DNA of 64,000 bases, from the NCBI RefSeq assembly GCF_002836415.1, contig NZ_PJBP01000087.1, forward strand, positions 1 through 64,000. The letters are read 5' to 3'. The notes below the pieces were generated by a model. It saw only the letters and a list, made by a program, of their open reading frames with translations. It had not been told where the DNA came from and did not search any database. A program made the translations under genes and the position numbers. This document shows, in pieces, positions 57,321 through 64,000 of this stretch (positions are counted from its first letter, which is position 1; each line of letters starts with the position of its first letter). Source of the DNA: Psychromonas sp. MB-3u-54 (GTDB lineage: Bacteria; Pseudomonadota; Gammaproteobacteria; Enterobacterales; Psychromonadaceae).

Positions 57321-59018
57321 ATGTTAAATACAAACAAGACAGTAACAAACAGCCACTATACAAAAAACTGGTGGAAAGAAGCCGTCGCTTACCAGATATA
57401 TCCTCGCAGTTTTATGGATTCCAATGGTGATGGTATTGGGGATCTGAACGGTATCATCGAGCGGCTCGATTATCTTAAAGACCTTGGCATTGATGTTATC
57501 TGGATCTGCCCTATGTTCAAATCGCCTAATGATGATAATGGTTATGACATCAGTGACTATCAGGAAATTATGGAGGAATTTGGCAGCATGGTCGATTTCG
57601 ATCGTTTGTTAGCGGCTGTGCATGCGCGTGGGATGAGATTGATTTTGGATCTGGTGGTCAATCATACTTCCGATGAGCATCCTTGGTTTGTCGAGTCCAA
57701 AGCATCTAAGAATAGCCCTAAACGGGACTGGTATATCTGGCGTGATGGTGTATCAGGTAAGGAGCCTAATAACTGGGAAAGCATCTTTAAGGGGCCAGCC
57801 TGGGAGTACGATCAAGGAACAGAACAGTATTATATGCACCTGTTCTCTAAAAAGCAGCCGGATCTTAACTGGGAAAATAAAGAAGTGCGTGTCGCTATCT
57901 ATCAAATGATTAACTGGTGGTTGAATAAGGGGATAGACGGTTTTCGTGTGGATGCCATTAGCCATATGAAAAAGGAGCCAGGCTTTAAGAATATGCCTAA
58001 TCCGAAGGGACTTAAAAATGTACCCTGCTGGGATAAAATGATGAATGTGGATGGTATTATCGACTACCTTGATGAACTGTGTGATAACACTTTTAGACAC
58101 TACGACATCATGACGGTTGGGGAAGCCAACGGTGTCTCTGTGTCTCAAGCGGAAAACTGGGTAGGCGAGAATAAGCAGCGATTAAATATGATTTTTCAGT
58201 TTGATCACTTAAAGCTGTGGGAGGAAGATCCTCAGGCGGATTTGAATGTGGTTAAACTTAAAAAAACCTTCAGTCGCTGGCAGAAAGGATTAGAAAATGT
58301 TGGTTGGAACGCACTGTTTCTGGAAAATCATGATATTCCACGGATAGTTTCTAAATGGGGTAATACAAAGCAGTATTGGTTTGAAAGTGCGACCTCTTTA
58401 GCAACGATGTATTTTCTGATGCAGGGCACGCCGTTTATCTATCAGGGGCAAGAGATTGGGATGACCAATACCCAGTTTGACAGTATTGATGATTTTAATT
58501 GTGTTGGTGCTAAAAATAAGTACGCAGAGTTGAGTGAGGAGGGAATGCCCGAGCAAGAGATTTTACATCTGCTGGCGCAAACCGGCCGGGATAATTCACG
58601 CACGCCTATGCAGTGGGATAGCACGGTTAATGCAGGCTTTAGTTCGAGTACACCCTGGCTTAAGGTGAATCCCAACTATCAACGTATTAATGTGGCGCAG
58701 CAAGAGTTGGACAAAGGATCTATTCTGAATTTTTATCGCAAGATGATTGCTCTGCGTAAGGCCGAACCGGTATTGGTTTATGGCGATTATGATTTATTGC
58801 TTGAAAAAGATTCGCAGATTTACGCCTATACGCGCACTTTAGGTGAGCAGCAGTTGCTGATTATGTGTAACTTGACCGGATTGTCTGCACAATATAAGCA
58901 TCCAGACTGTTGGCTTAAGAGTGATCATCTGTTGTTGGGTAATTACTCTGTGGCCGCGCACGGAGCAGAAAATAGTCTGCTATTACGTCCCTTTGAGGCT
59001 AGAATCTACCGCTGCTGA
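57321..59018 (+). CDS. GH13_31 alpha-glucosidase, predicted alpha-1,4 specific
   Basis: The 565-residue paralogue of the gene at 54329-56017 has DLVVNHTSDEHPWF, GFRVDAISHMKK (nucleophile Asp), IMTVGEANG and FLENHDIPR. The residue after the nucleophile is Ala, the type found in alpha-1,4-cleaving members, and the acid/base motif reads GEAN rather than GEAW. It would complement the alpha-1,6 enzyme on mixed-linkage oligosaccharides such as panose. The MITE-like element lies in its 5' region, so its ribosome site is weak (AGGA ten bases away) and may have been altered. Confidence 0.9.
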   Translation: MLNTNKTVTNSHYTKNWWKEAVAYQIYPRSFMDSNGDGIGDLNGIIERLDYLKDLGIDVIWICPMFKSPNDDNGYDISDYQEIMEEFGSMVDFDRLLAAVHARGMRLILDLVVNHTSDEHPWFVESKASKNSPKRDWYIWRDGVSGKEPNNWESIFKGPAWEYDQGTEQYYMHLFSKKQPDLNWENKEVRVAIYQMINWWLNKGIDGFRVDAISHMKKEPGFKNMPNPKGLKNVPCWDKMMNVDGIIDYLDELCDNTFRHYDIMTVGEANGVSVSQAENWVGENKQRLNMIFQFDHLKLWEEDPQADLNVVKLKKTFSRWQKGLENVGWNALFLENHDIPRIVSKWGNTKQYWFESATSLATMYFLMQGTPFIYQGQEIGMTNTQFDSIDDFNCVGAKNKYAELSEEGMPEQEILHLLAQTGRDNSRTPMQWDSTVNAGFSSSTPWLKVNPNYQRINVAQQELDKGSILNFYRKMIALRKAEPVLVYGDYDLLLEKDSQIYAYTRTLGEQQLLIMCNLTGLSAQYKHPDCWLKSDHLLLGNYSVAAHGAENSLLLRPFEARIYRC

Positions 59019-59101
59019 GCGGGTTCTCGTGACAGACACCGGCATTACAGAGAGTGAAGCGCGTTGTTACGCGGATGATCAAGTAGATAAACCAGTTTTA
59101 A

Positions 59102-59132
59102 GGCAATCTTAGCGATGAACACTAAGATTGCC
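59102..59132. terminator. Bidirectional terminator-like hairpin
   Basis: A perfect 11-base stem GGCAATCTTAG / CTAAGATTGCC with a nine-base loop lies between the convergent GH13 and LysR genes. T runs are short on both sides, so efficiency is uncertain. Confidence 0.55.
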
Positions 59133-59179
59133 CTAAAACTTAATAAAGCCACATAAAAATCAACATCACGCCCAAATGC

Positions 59180-60103
59180 TCAAGCTATATTTGGGTTGCT
59201 TGCAATGATCTGTTTAAACTGCGCCAACAGCGCGATAGTCTGTTTATCTTGGTTTTTATCTTTATAAAGGTAAACACCAACGGAGGCTTTATTGAAGCAT
59301 GCTTGTAGTTTTAGTTCAACAAGATCAAAGTTTGCAAAATAATCTTTCATACTAGCAGGGTAGGCCAATATCGCCTCGCTATTTTGCAGCAAATCAATTG
59401 CCGTTAACAATGAATTAGTTTGATATATCACTTTTTCTTGCAGATAGTGGCGTTTTTGATGAGAGCTTCTTTCTGGGGTTTGGTGTTGTAAATGAGAGAA
59501 ACGGTTAGTTTGTGCCGCTAAGTCGACTGAAGGGAAGCGTGCAAGATCCTCATTGCTACAGGTTTTTTCCAGCAGGGGATGCCCTTTTCTGACATAAACT
59601 TTATCACTGTTGATAAAAAGAGGATGGAAAAGAACATCTTCATATTGTGCTAGTCCCAATATTTCATGCCCGACAAAGAGGTTGATATCACCGCTTAATA
59701 ATAAACTCATGAGGTGTAAATGGTCACCTACATCAATAGAGATATTACTGTGTGGATAATTACCCCTGAATTCTTGCACACAGTCCCGAATAAACAGGTG
59801 CCACCAAGCGTCACCGCAGCCTATTTTAAGTTCAGTATTATGTCTTAATTTATTTTTATCAAGCTTAACGAGGGTATTTTCATACAAATTTTGCATCATT
59901 TTAGCTTGTTCATAGAGCAACTCACCGCCTTGAGTCAGCCGGATCCCTTTAGAGTTTCGATTAAATAACTTGGTTTCAAGCTTTTCCTCTAATTTATTCA
60001 TATTATGACTTAAGGTGGGTTGACTTAAACAGAGATTATTTGCCGCTTGAGTTACATTCTGAGCCTTTGCTACTTGAATAAATTGGAGCATTAATTTGAA
60101 CAT
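59180..60103 (-). CDS. LysR-type transcriptional regulator
   Basis: The 307-residue LysR protein starts at the ATG at 60103, matching the paralogue's start MFKLMLQFIQ; the GTG two codons upstream is not needed. The winged helix-turn-helix is at residues 1-60 (VTQAANNLCLSQPTLSHNMNKL), followed by the linker helix and a two-lobed effector domain (LKIGCGDAWWHLF, ILAYPASMKDYF). It is probably the local regulator of the alpha-glucoside genes; its effector is unknown. LysR control of an ABC sugar island is less usual than LacI control. Its truncated paralogue lies in inverse orientation at the other end of the cluster. Confidence 0.88.
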   Translation of the reverse strand: MFKLMLQFIQVAKAQNVTQAANNLCLSQPTLSHNMNKLEEKLETKLFNRNSKGIRLTQGGELLYEQAKMMQNLYENTLVKLDKNKLRHNTELKIGCGDAWWHLFIRDCVQEFRGNYPHSNISIDVGDHLHLMSLLLSGDINLFVGHEILGLAQYEDVLFHPLFINSDKVYVRKGHPLLEKTCSNEDLARFPSVDLAAQTNRFSHLQHQTPERSSHQKRHYLQEKVIYQTNSLLTAIDLLQNSEAILAYPASMKDYFANFDLVELKLQACFNKASVGVYLYKDKNQDKQTIALLAQFKQIIASNPNIA

Positions 60104-60180
60104 GGCCACTCTTATTAGATGATAGATAATTTATAGATGATAAATTATCATTTATAAATGGTAGATAATAGATAAATTCT
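60104..60180. repeat. AT-rich palindromic leader of the LysR gene
   Basis: A perfect inverted repeat GATAATTTAT / ATAAATTATC is at 60125-60149 with a five-base loop, followed by further ATAGATAA/TTATAAAT repeats. The leader of the truncated paralogue lacks this stretch although the sequence on its upstream side is shared, so it looks like an insertion or expansion in the 5' untranslated region. Confidence 0.6.
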
Positions 60181-60361
60181 ATGCAGAGGCTATTGTGATA
60201 GGATTTATGTATAACTATATTGATATCGGTCACTGTGCGAGCTGTTTTACAGGTGGGCAATCGAGACGAGACAAAAATCTTATCAGGATGTTTACTCTTA
60301 GGGAGAAGAAAGTGAAGTGCCTGTATTGGAAGTCTGCAACACACGCACCTTTGCCTAGCAT

Positions 60362-60946
60362 TTATTCTTTACCCCACAAGTGATGAGCAACTCGCTTGAG
60401 TCGACTATATTGCCGTATCTCCACAGAGATAGGTTGTTTGATCCTTGCGGCCATCTCCTCATAGATCCCTTTGACCCGATCATGCTCAAGTACAATCTGA
60501 TATTGTCCACGAGTAATAAAACTGGCGTTGACTGCTTTTATCTGTAGTACCGTAGCATCATCTAACTTGTCATAGTTGTTAAGTTCAAAGCGTAGACGGG
60601 TAGCGCAATATGCCAACGAGATAATATTACTTGAGCCTCCCAGAGCACTCAGAATACTGATAGCCAAGGTAGCGTTTGCCGAATGATAAGACGAATCGTC
60701 TGCCACTAGAGCAATCAATATGTCATGTACCGCTTTGACGTTTTCATTACCGATAACTATCTGATATTGGCCGCCAGTGTTAAAGCTATTTTTTACACTT
60801 TCTATTTGGCGTACCTTAGTATCATTGACCAGATTATAATCATTTAGTATAAAGCGCAACCGGGTTGCGCAGTAGCTCAAAGAGGTCACATTATGCTTAC
60901 TCCCAATCCCATCGAGGATGTCCATCGCGGCAGCTTGCCTATCCAT
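60362..60946 (-). CDS. Orphan protein of two tandem PTS EIIB domains (glucose superfamily)
   Basis: The 194-residue protein consists of two homologous EIIB domains, about 1-85 and 90-170, plus a basic C-terminal tail. Each contains the phosphorylation-site motif SLSYCATRLRF or SLAYCATRLRF, L-N-(D/N)-Y, and GGQYQIVIGNE or RGQYQIVLEHD. Both phosphorylatable Cys are present. There is no EIIC membrane domain and no EIIA, HPr or EI gene in the window. AAGGAG precedes the ATG. It follows the ABC ATPase gene on the same strand. A regulatory or phosphate-relay role is inferred. Confidence 0.85.
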   Translation of the reverse strand: MDRQAAAMDILDGIGSKHNVTSLSYCATRLRFILNDYNLVNDTKVRQIESVKNSFNTGGQYQIVIGNENVKAVHDILIALVADDSSYHSANATLAISILSALGGSSNIISLAYCATRLRFELNNYDKLDDATVLQIKAVNASFITRGQYQIVLEHDRVKGIYEEMAARIKQPISVEIRQYSRLKRVAHHLWGKE

Positions 60947-60964
60947 TCTAATTCTCCTTAGTCA

Positions 60965-60982
60965 CCGGCCATGACTGGCCGG
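60965..60982. promoter_or_regulatory. Intra-operon hairpin before the tandem EIIB gene
   Basis: Stem CCGGCC / GGCCGG with a six-base loop lies 19 bases upstream of the EIIB start and 68 bases after the ATPase stop. It may stabilise or partly attenuate the upstream message. Confidence 0.45.
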
Positions 60983-61050
60983 CATATTTAACAATATAAG
61001 ATCAATAAATATCAGGTTAAGCCCATCATCTCTATATGCTAGCGCAATGT

Positions 61051-62196
61051 TTAGTTTACGATTTTTTTAGAGATAAGAGCCTCTGGCGATGCCTGAGCTG
61101 TCACCAACCGCTGAAAAGCCTGACCAGTACCATCAAACAGATAGCAGTGTTCCGCCGGCAGATCGACACCTACTGCTTCACCCGCTACAATTGCTGATCG
61201 CTCGGCATTGCGTACCACCCATGGCTCACTTGCATTGCCGTTATCCAGATATAAGTATGTCTCGTTGCCCATGTGCTCCACGAATATAACAGAGGCTTGG
61301 TAATGTGCCCTGTTCTTTTCCCCCCACAGAATATGTTCAGGCCGAATCCCCAGATTGACGCTTTGTCCTTCCGCTGATTTGGGCGTGCGAATTGGTAAGA
61401 TCAGCTCTTTTCCGCTGTCCAGTACCACTTGGCTGGTATTCTCTCCCGACTTAACCAAAGTGGCAGGCAAAAGATTCATCTTAGGCGAACCAATGAATTG
61501 CGCCACAAATTCATTTCCAGGATGGTCATATAGTTCCAGAGGTGTCCCAACTTGCTCCACGCGGCCCTTATTGAGTATGACGATGCGATCTGCGAGAGTC
61601 ATCGCCTCAACCTGATCGTGGGTTACGTAAATAACGGTTGAGCCCAATCGTTTATGGAGATTCGCAATCTCCATACGCATCTGCACCCGCAGCGAGGCAT
61701 CGAGGTTAGACAACGGCTCGTCAAAAAGAAATAATTTTGGTTCGCGTGCGATGGCGCGACCAATCGCCACCCTCTGCCGTTGGCCACCGGACATATCTTT
61801 CGGTCGACGCTGCAGCAGAGGTTCCAGTTGCAGCGTGCGTGCGGCTTCATTGACTCGTCTATCGATCTCCTTGGCAGGCAGTTTGGCTAGACGCATCGCA
61901 AAGGCGATATTTTCATATACGCTCATATGTGGATACAGTGCATAGGATTGAAACACCATGCCGATGCCTCTCTCAGAAGGTGTGTCGTCGTTAGAATAGA
62001 TACCATTAATATACATATTACCGTTTGTGATATCTTCTAGCCCCGCGATCATTCGCAGTAGCGTTGATTTTCCGCAGCCCGAGGGGCCAACGATCACCAC
62101 AAATTCGCCCTTATTTACCAACAGGTCGAGCGATGGGATAACTTCGGTCTGCTTATCATAGGTTTTGTTCAGTTTTTCTAGTTTCAGTTGAGCCAT
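61051..62196 (-). CDS. CUT1 ABC sugar importer ATPase (MalK/MsmK/UgpC type)
   Basis: The 381-residue ATPase has Walker A VGPSGCGKSTLLRM, Q-loop MVFQSYALYPHMSVYENIAF, signature MSGGQRQRVAIGRA, Walker B LFLFDEPLSNLDASLR, H-loop YVTHDQVEAMTLADRI, and a C-terminal OB/TOBE regulatory domain (from about residue 235: GSPKMNLLPATL, LGIRPEHILWG). It energises import by the two permeases encoded upstream. In E. coli the corresponding C-terminal domain binds EIIA-Glc for inducer exclusion. A gap of 78 bases separates it from the permease gene. Confidence 0.94.
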   Translation of the reverse strand: MAQLKLEKLNKTYDKQTEVIPSLDLLVNKGEFVVIVGPSGCGKSTLLRMIAGLEDITNGNMYINGIYSNDDTPSERGIGMVFQSYALYPHMSVYENIAFAMRLAKLPAKEIDRRVNEAARTLQLEPLLQRRPKDMSGGQRQRVAIGRAIAREPKLFLFDEPLSNLDASLRVQMRMEIANLHKRLGSTVIYVTHDQVEAMTLADRIVILNKGRVEQVGTPLELYDHPGNEFVAQFIGSPKMNLLPATLVKSGENTSQVVLDSGKELILPIRTPKSAEGQSVNLGIRPEHILWGEKNRAHYQASVIFVEHMGNETYLYLDNGNASEPWVVRNAERSAIVAGEAVGVDLPAEHCYLFDGTGQAFQRLVTAQASPEALISKKIVN

Positions 62197-62274
62197 CTTT
62201 AACTTCCTTAATGCAATTGGGCGTCCTCTGGACGTTATAAAAATAGATGTTCGAGCAAGGGAACATCAAAGTGT

Positions 62275-63120
62275 TCATCCCTTGACTGCTCCCGCGGTCA
62301 TGCCGCTGACGATACGTTTTTGGAAAATCAAAACCAGTATAATGATCGGCAGCGTTACAATCACCGAGCCCGCCATAATGTTACCCCAGGGTAATTCATA
62401 CTGGGAAGACCCCTGCATCATGGCGATCGCTACTGGCACAGTGCGATTTTCGCCGGAGATGGTAAAGGTCAGTGCAAACATAAACTCATTCCAAGAACCA
62501 ACAAAGGCTAATAACCCAGTGGTAACCAGCGCCGGTGCCATAATGGGCGCAAATATTTTACTGATGATAACCCACAGCCCTGCCCCATCAACAATGGCCG
62601 CTTCTTCCAGTTCTACCGGCAAACTCTTCATAAAAGTAGTTAATACCCAGACGGTGAATGGTAGAGAAAAGGTGGTATAGGAGAGGATCAGGGATCCCAG
62701 TGAGTCATACAGCCCAAGAAAACGTACTAGCTCAAACATCCCTGAAAGTACTGCCACCTGCGGGAACATGGAGACACACAAAATAGTGAACAGCAGTCCT
62801 TGGCGACCGCGAAATTTGATCCGGGCCAGCGCAAATGAGGCGGTGATGGACACTAACAGGCAGCCTCCAACAGTTACAGTAGCAACTATCATTGAATTGA
62901 GCAGGCTACGGGCAATGCCATTGACCATCAATGCATTGATATAGTTCTTCCATACGAAAGTGGTCGGCAAATAGTTAGGTAAAAATAGATCCTGACCACT
63001 GCGCAGTGAGGTCAGGATGGCATTATAGAATGGAAATACACAAAATGTGGCAGTCACGACTACTGCAAGATATAGGAAACTCTTAGATCTTAGGTAACGT
63101 TGACGACGAGTTAATTTCAT
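62275..63120 (-). CDS. CUT1 ABC sugar importer permease (MalG type)
   Basis: The 281-residue permease has about six membrane segments and the EAA loop LEEAAIVDGAGLWVIISKIFAP near residue 180. Its N-terminus carries the basic start and first helix (SFLYLAVVVTATFCVFPFYNAI). It ends FQKRIVSGMTAGAVKG, a typical MalG-family C-terminus. The start overlaps the preceding permease stop by four bases. Confidence 0.93.
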   Translation of the reverse strand: MKLTRRQRYLRSKSFLYLAVVVTATFCVFPFYNAILTSLRSGQDLFLPNYLPTTFVWKNYINALMVNGIARSLLNSMIVATVTVGGCLLVSITASFALARIKFRGRQGLLFTILCVSMFPQVAVLSGMFELVRFLGLYDSLGSLILSYTTFSLPFTVWVLTTFMKSLPVELEEAAIVDGAGLWVIISKIFAPIMAPALVTTGLLAFVGSWNEFMFALTFTISGENRTVPVAIAMMQGSSQYELPWGNIMAGSVIVTLPIIILVLIFQKRIVSGMTAGAVKG

Positions 63121-64000
63121 ACTTGTTTCTCCTTGTTGTAAAGACTGCCTGCATACAGGAAGCTCGCGGCGATACCTGCGACCATCATAAATACCAGCAC
63201 CGAGGCGGCAGAGCCAGATCCCATTTCCTGGTAGGCCACCATTTGATCTCGGGCGTAGCCGGAGACAGACACAGTTGCCTCGCTATTAGAAGTAAGTACA
63301 TAGATAAGATCAAATACTCGCAGGGCATCCATTGTTCGGAAGATAAGTGCGACAATCATTGCCGGCATGATCAATGGCAGCGTAATGCGAGTAAAGCGTT
63401 GCCAAGCGGTCGCTCCATCCACTCGAGCAGCTTCATATAGATCCGCGGGAACAGTCTGTAGCGCAGCCAGCAGCATGAGCGCCATAAATGGAATGGTCTT
63501 CCATACATCGGCAAAGACTACAGCCCACATGGACAGCGTAGGCGAAGCAATCCACGCTAGCGGACCATCGATAATACCAATACGCAACAACAGATCGTTA
63601 ACCACTCCATATTGGTCATGGAACATCCATCCCCACATTTTGGCAGTAACAATGGTGGGAATGGCCCAAGGCACTAGCACGGCTGCTCGCAGAAGGCCTT
63701 GCCCACGGAATTTCTGGTTCATTAAAAGCGCGACCAGCATACCTAATATTAATTCTATTGAGACTGACCAGCTGGAAAACCAAAGGGTGTTACGCACTGA
63801 TTTCCACCATAGCGGATCACCCAATACGCCATAAGCCTCCCCGTCAAAAAAGGACAAATAGTTATCGAAACCGACAAAGTTGTACACTTCAGGGGTATCC
63901 AGAGCGGCATCGGTGAAGCTGTAGAATATTGTGCGTAACAATGGCCAGCCAGCCACACCAGCCAGTAAAAATAACGCAGGAAATACCAGTAACCAGGCAG
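63117..64000 (-). CDS. CUT1 ABC sugar importer permease (MalF type), N-terminus beyond window edge
   Basis: The frame is open to the right edge. Residues before the GTG at 63956 (AWLLVFPALFLLAG, then VAGWPLLRTIFYSFTD) form the first membrane helix, so the true start lies outside. The EAA loop YEAARVDGATAWQRFTRITLP is present. It pairs with the MalG-type subunit. The binding-protein gene is not seen and is expected upstream, beyond 64000. The PALFLLAG and WPLLRTIFYSF pattern matches alpha-glucoside or oligosaccharide importers. Confidence 0.92.
   Translation of the reverse strand, partial: AWLLVFPALFLLAGVAGWPLLRTIFYSFTDAALDTPEVYNFVGFDNYLSFFDGEAYGVLGDPLWWKSVRNTLWFSSWSVSIELILGMLVALLMNQKFRGQGLLRAAVLVPWAIPTIVTAKMWGWMFHDQYGVVNDLLLRIGIIDGPLAWIASPTLSMWAVVFADVWKTIPFMALMLLAALQTVPADLYEAARVDGATAWQRFTRITLPLIMPAMIVALIFRTMDALRVFDLIYVLTSNSEATVSVSGYARDQMVAYQEMGSGSAASVLVFMMVAGIAASFLYAGSLYNKEKQV

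Noticed and set aside
60195-60383. 62-codon plus-strand frame
   Set aside because: Antisense to the conserved LysR leader and to the end of the EIIB gene; no support as a gene.
63755-63958. 67-codon minus-strand frame at the right edge
   Set aside because: Shadow of the MalF-type permease in another frame.

Overview
The window reads as a chromosomal segment of a marine-type gammaproteobacterium. The protein families, the gapA/yeaD/yeaC linkage, the Glk sequence (same length as the E. coli enzyme and close to it throughout) and the AT-leaning DNA fit Alteromonadales or Vibrionales relatives, with a Psychromonas-like organism as my best guess. That assignment is inference only; no rRNA gene or other taxonomic marker is present.

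Left arm (1-28.6 kb): a partial REP-associated transposase (RAYT) and a REP cluster precede a long minus-strand locus for a group 2 type (ABC-transporter-dependent) capsule. In transcription order it carries kpsM-kpsT-kpsE, a repeat-filled leader with two copies of the ops/JUMPstart core, a small lipoprotein gene, kpsD, a decayed glycosyltransferase, wecB, wecC, a helical-repeat protein, a helical-repeat plus GT4 fusion, a 1534-residue asparagine-synthase / serine-hydrolase / heparinase-like protein, a second GT4, glmM, a CgeB-like glycosyltransferase, kpsC and kpsS. A PagL-like lipid A deacylase gene lies upstream of kpsM. A second, much denser REP array closes the locus. The two REP blocks share non-REP sequence in direct orientation, so the capsule region looks like a discrete exchangeable unit.

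Central core (28.6-38.2 kb): yeaC, then the minus-strand glycogen/maltodextrin operon malQ-glgB-glgX, then plus-strand yeaD and gapA. The glycogen genes sit inside what is a compact yeaC-gapA-yeaD neighbourhood in E. coli. Downstream of gapA a unit of terminator plus REP pair is tandemly amplified, ending in a scrap of a second gapA 3' end.

39.9-50.2 kb: a moxR-DUF58-transglutaminase operon, then a thiamine salvage operon thiD-thiZXY-tenA-thiM-thiE behind a clear TPP riboswitch.

Right arm (50.7-64 kb): an alpha-glucoside utilisation island between two inverted LysR paralogues, one truncated. It has a GH31 glucosidase, two GH13 glucosidases whose signature residues predict alpha-1,6 versus alpha-1,4 specificity, glucokinase, an unusual protein made of two PTS EIIB domains with no partner subunits, and a CUT1 ABC importer running off the right edge. 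The combined reading is import of linear and branched glucose oligomers, hydrolysis to glucose, phosphorylation by Glk, and flow into glycolysis or the glycogen pool.

The strongest candidates for something undescribed are the three-domain capsule protein, the detached helical-repeat module beside its fused paralogue, the duplicated ops elements in a heptanucleotide satellite, and the orphan tandem EIIB in an ABC operon.
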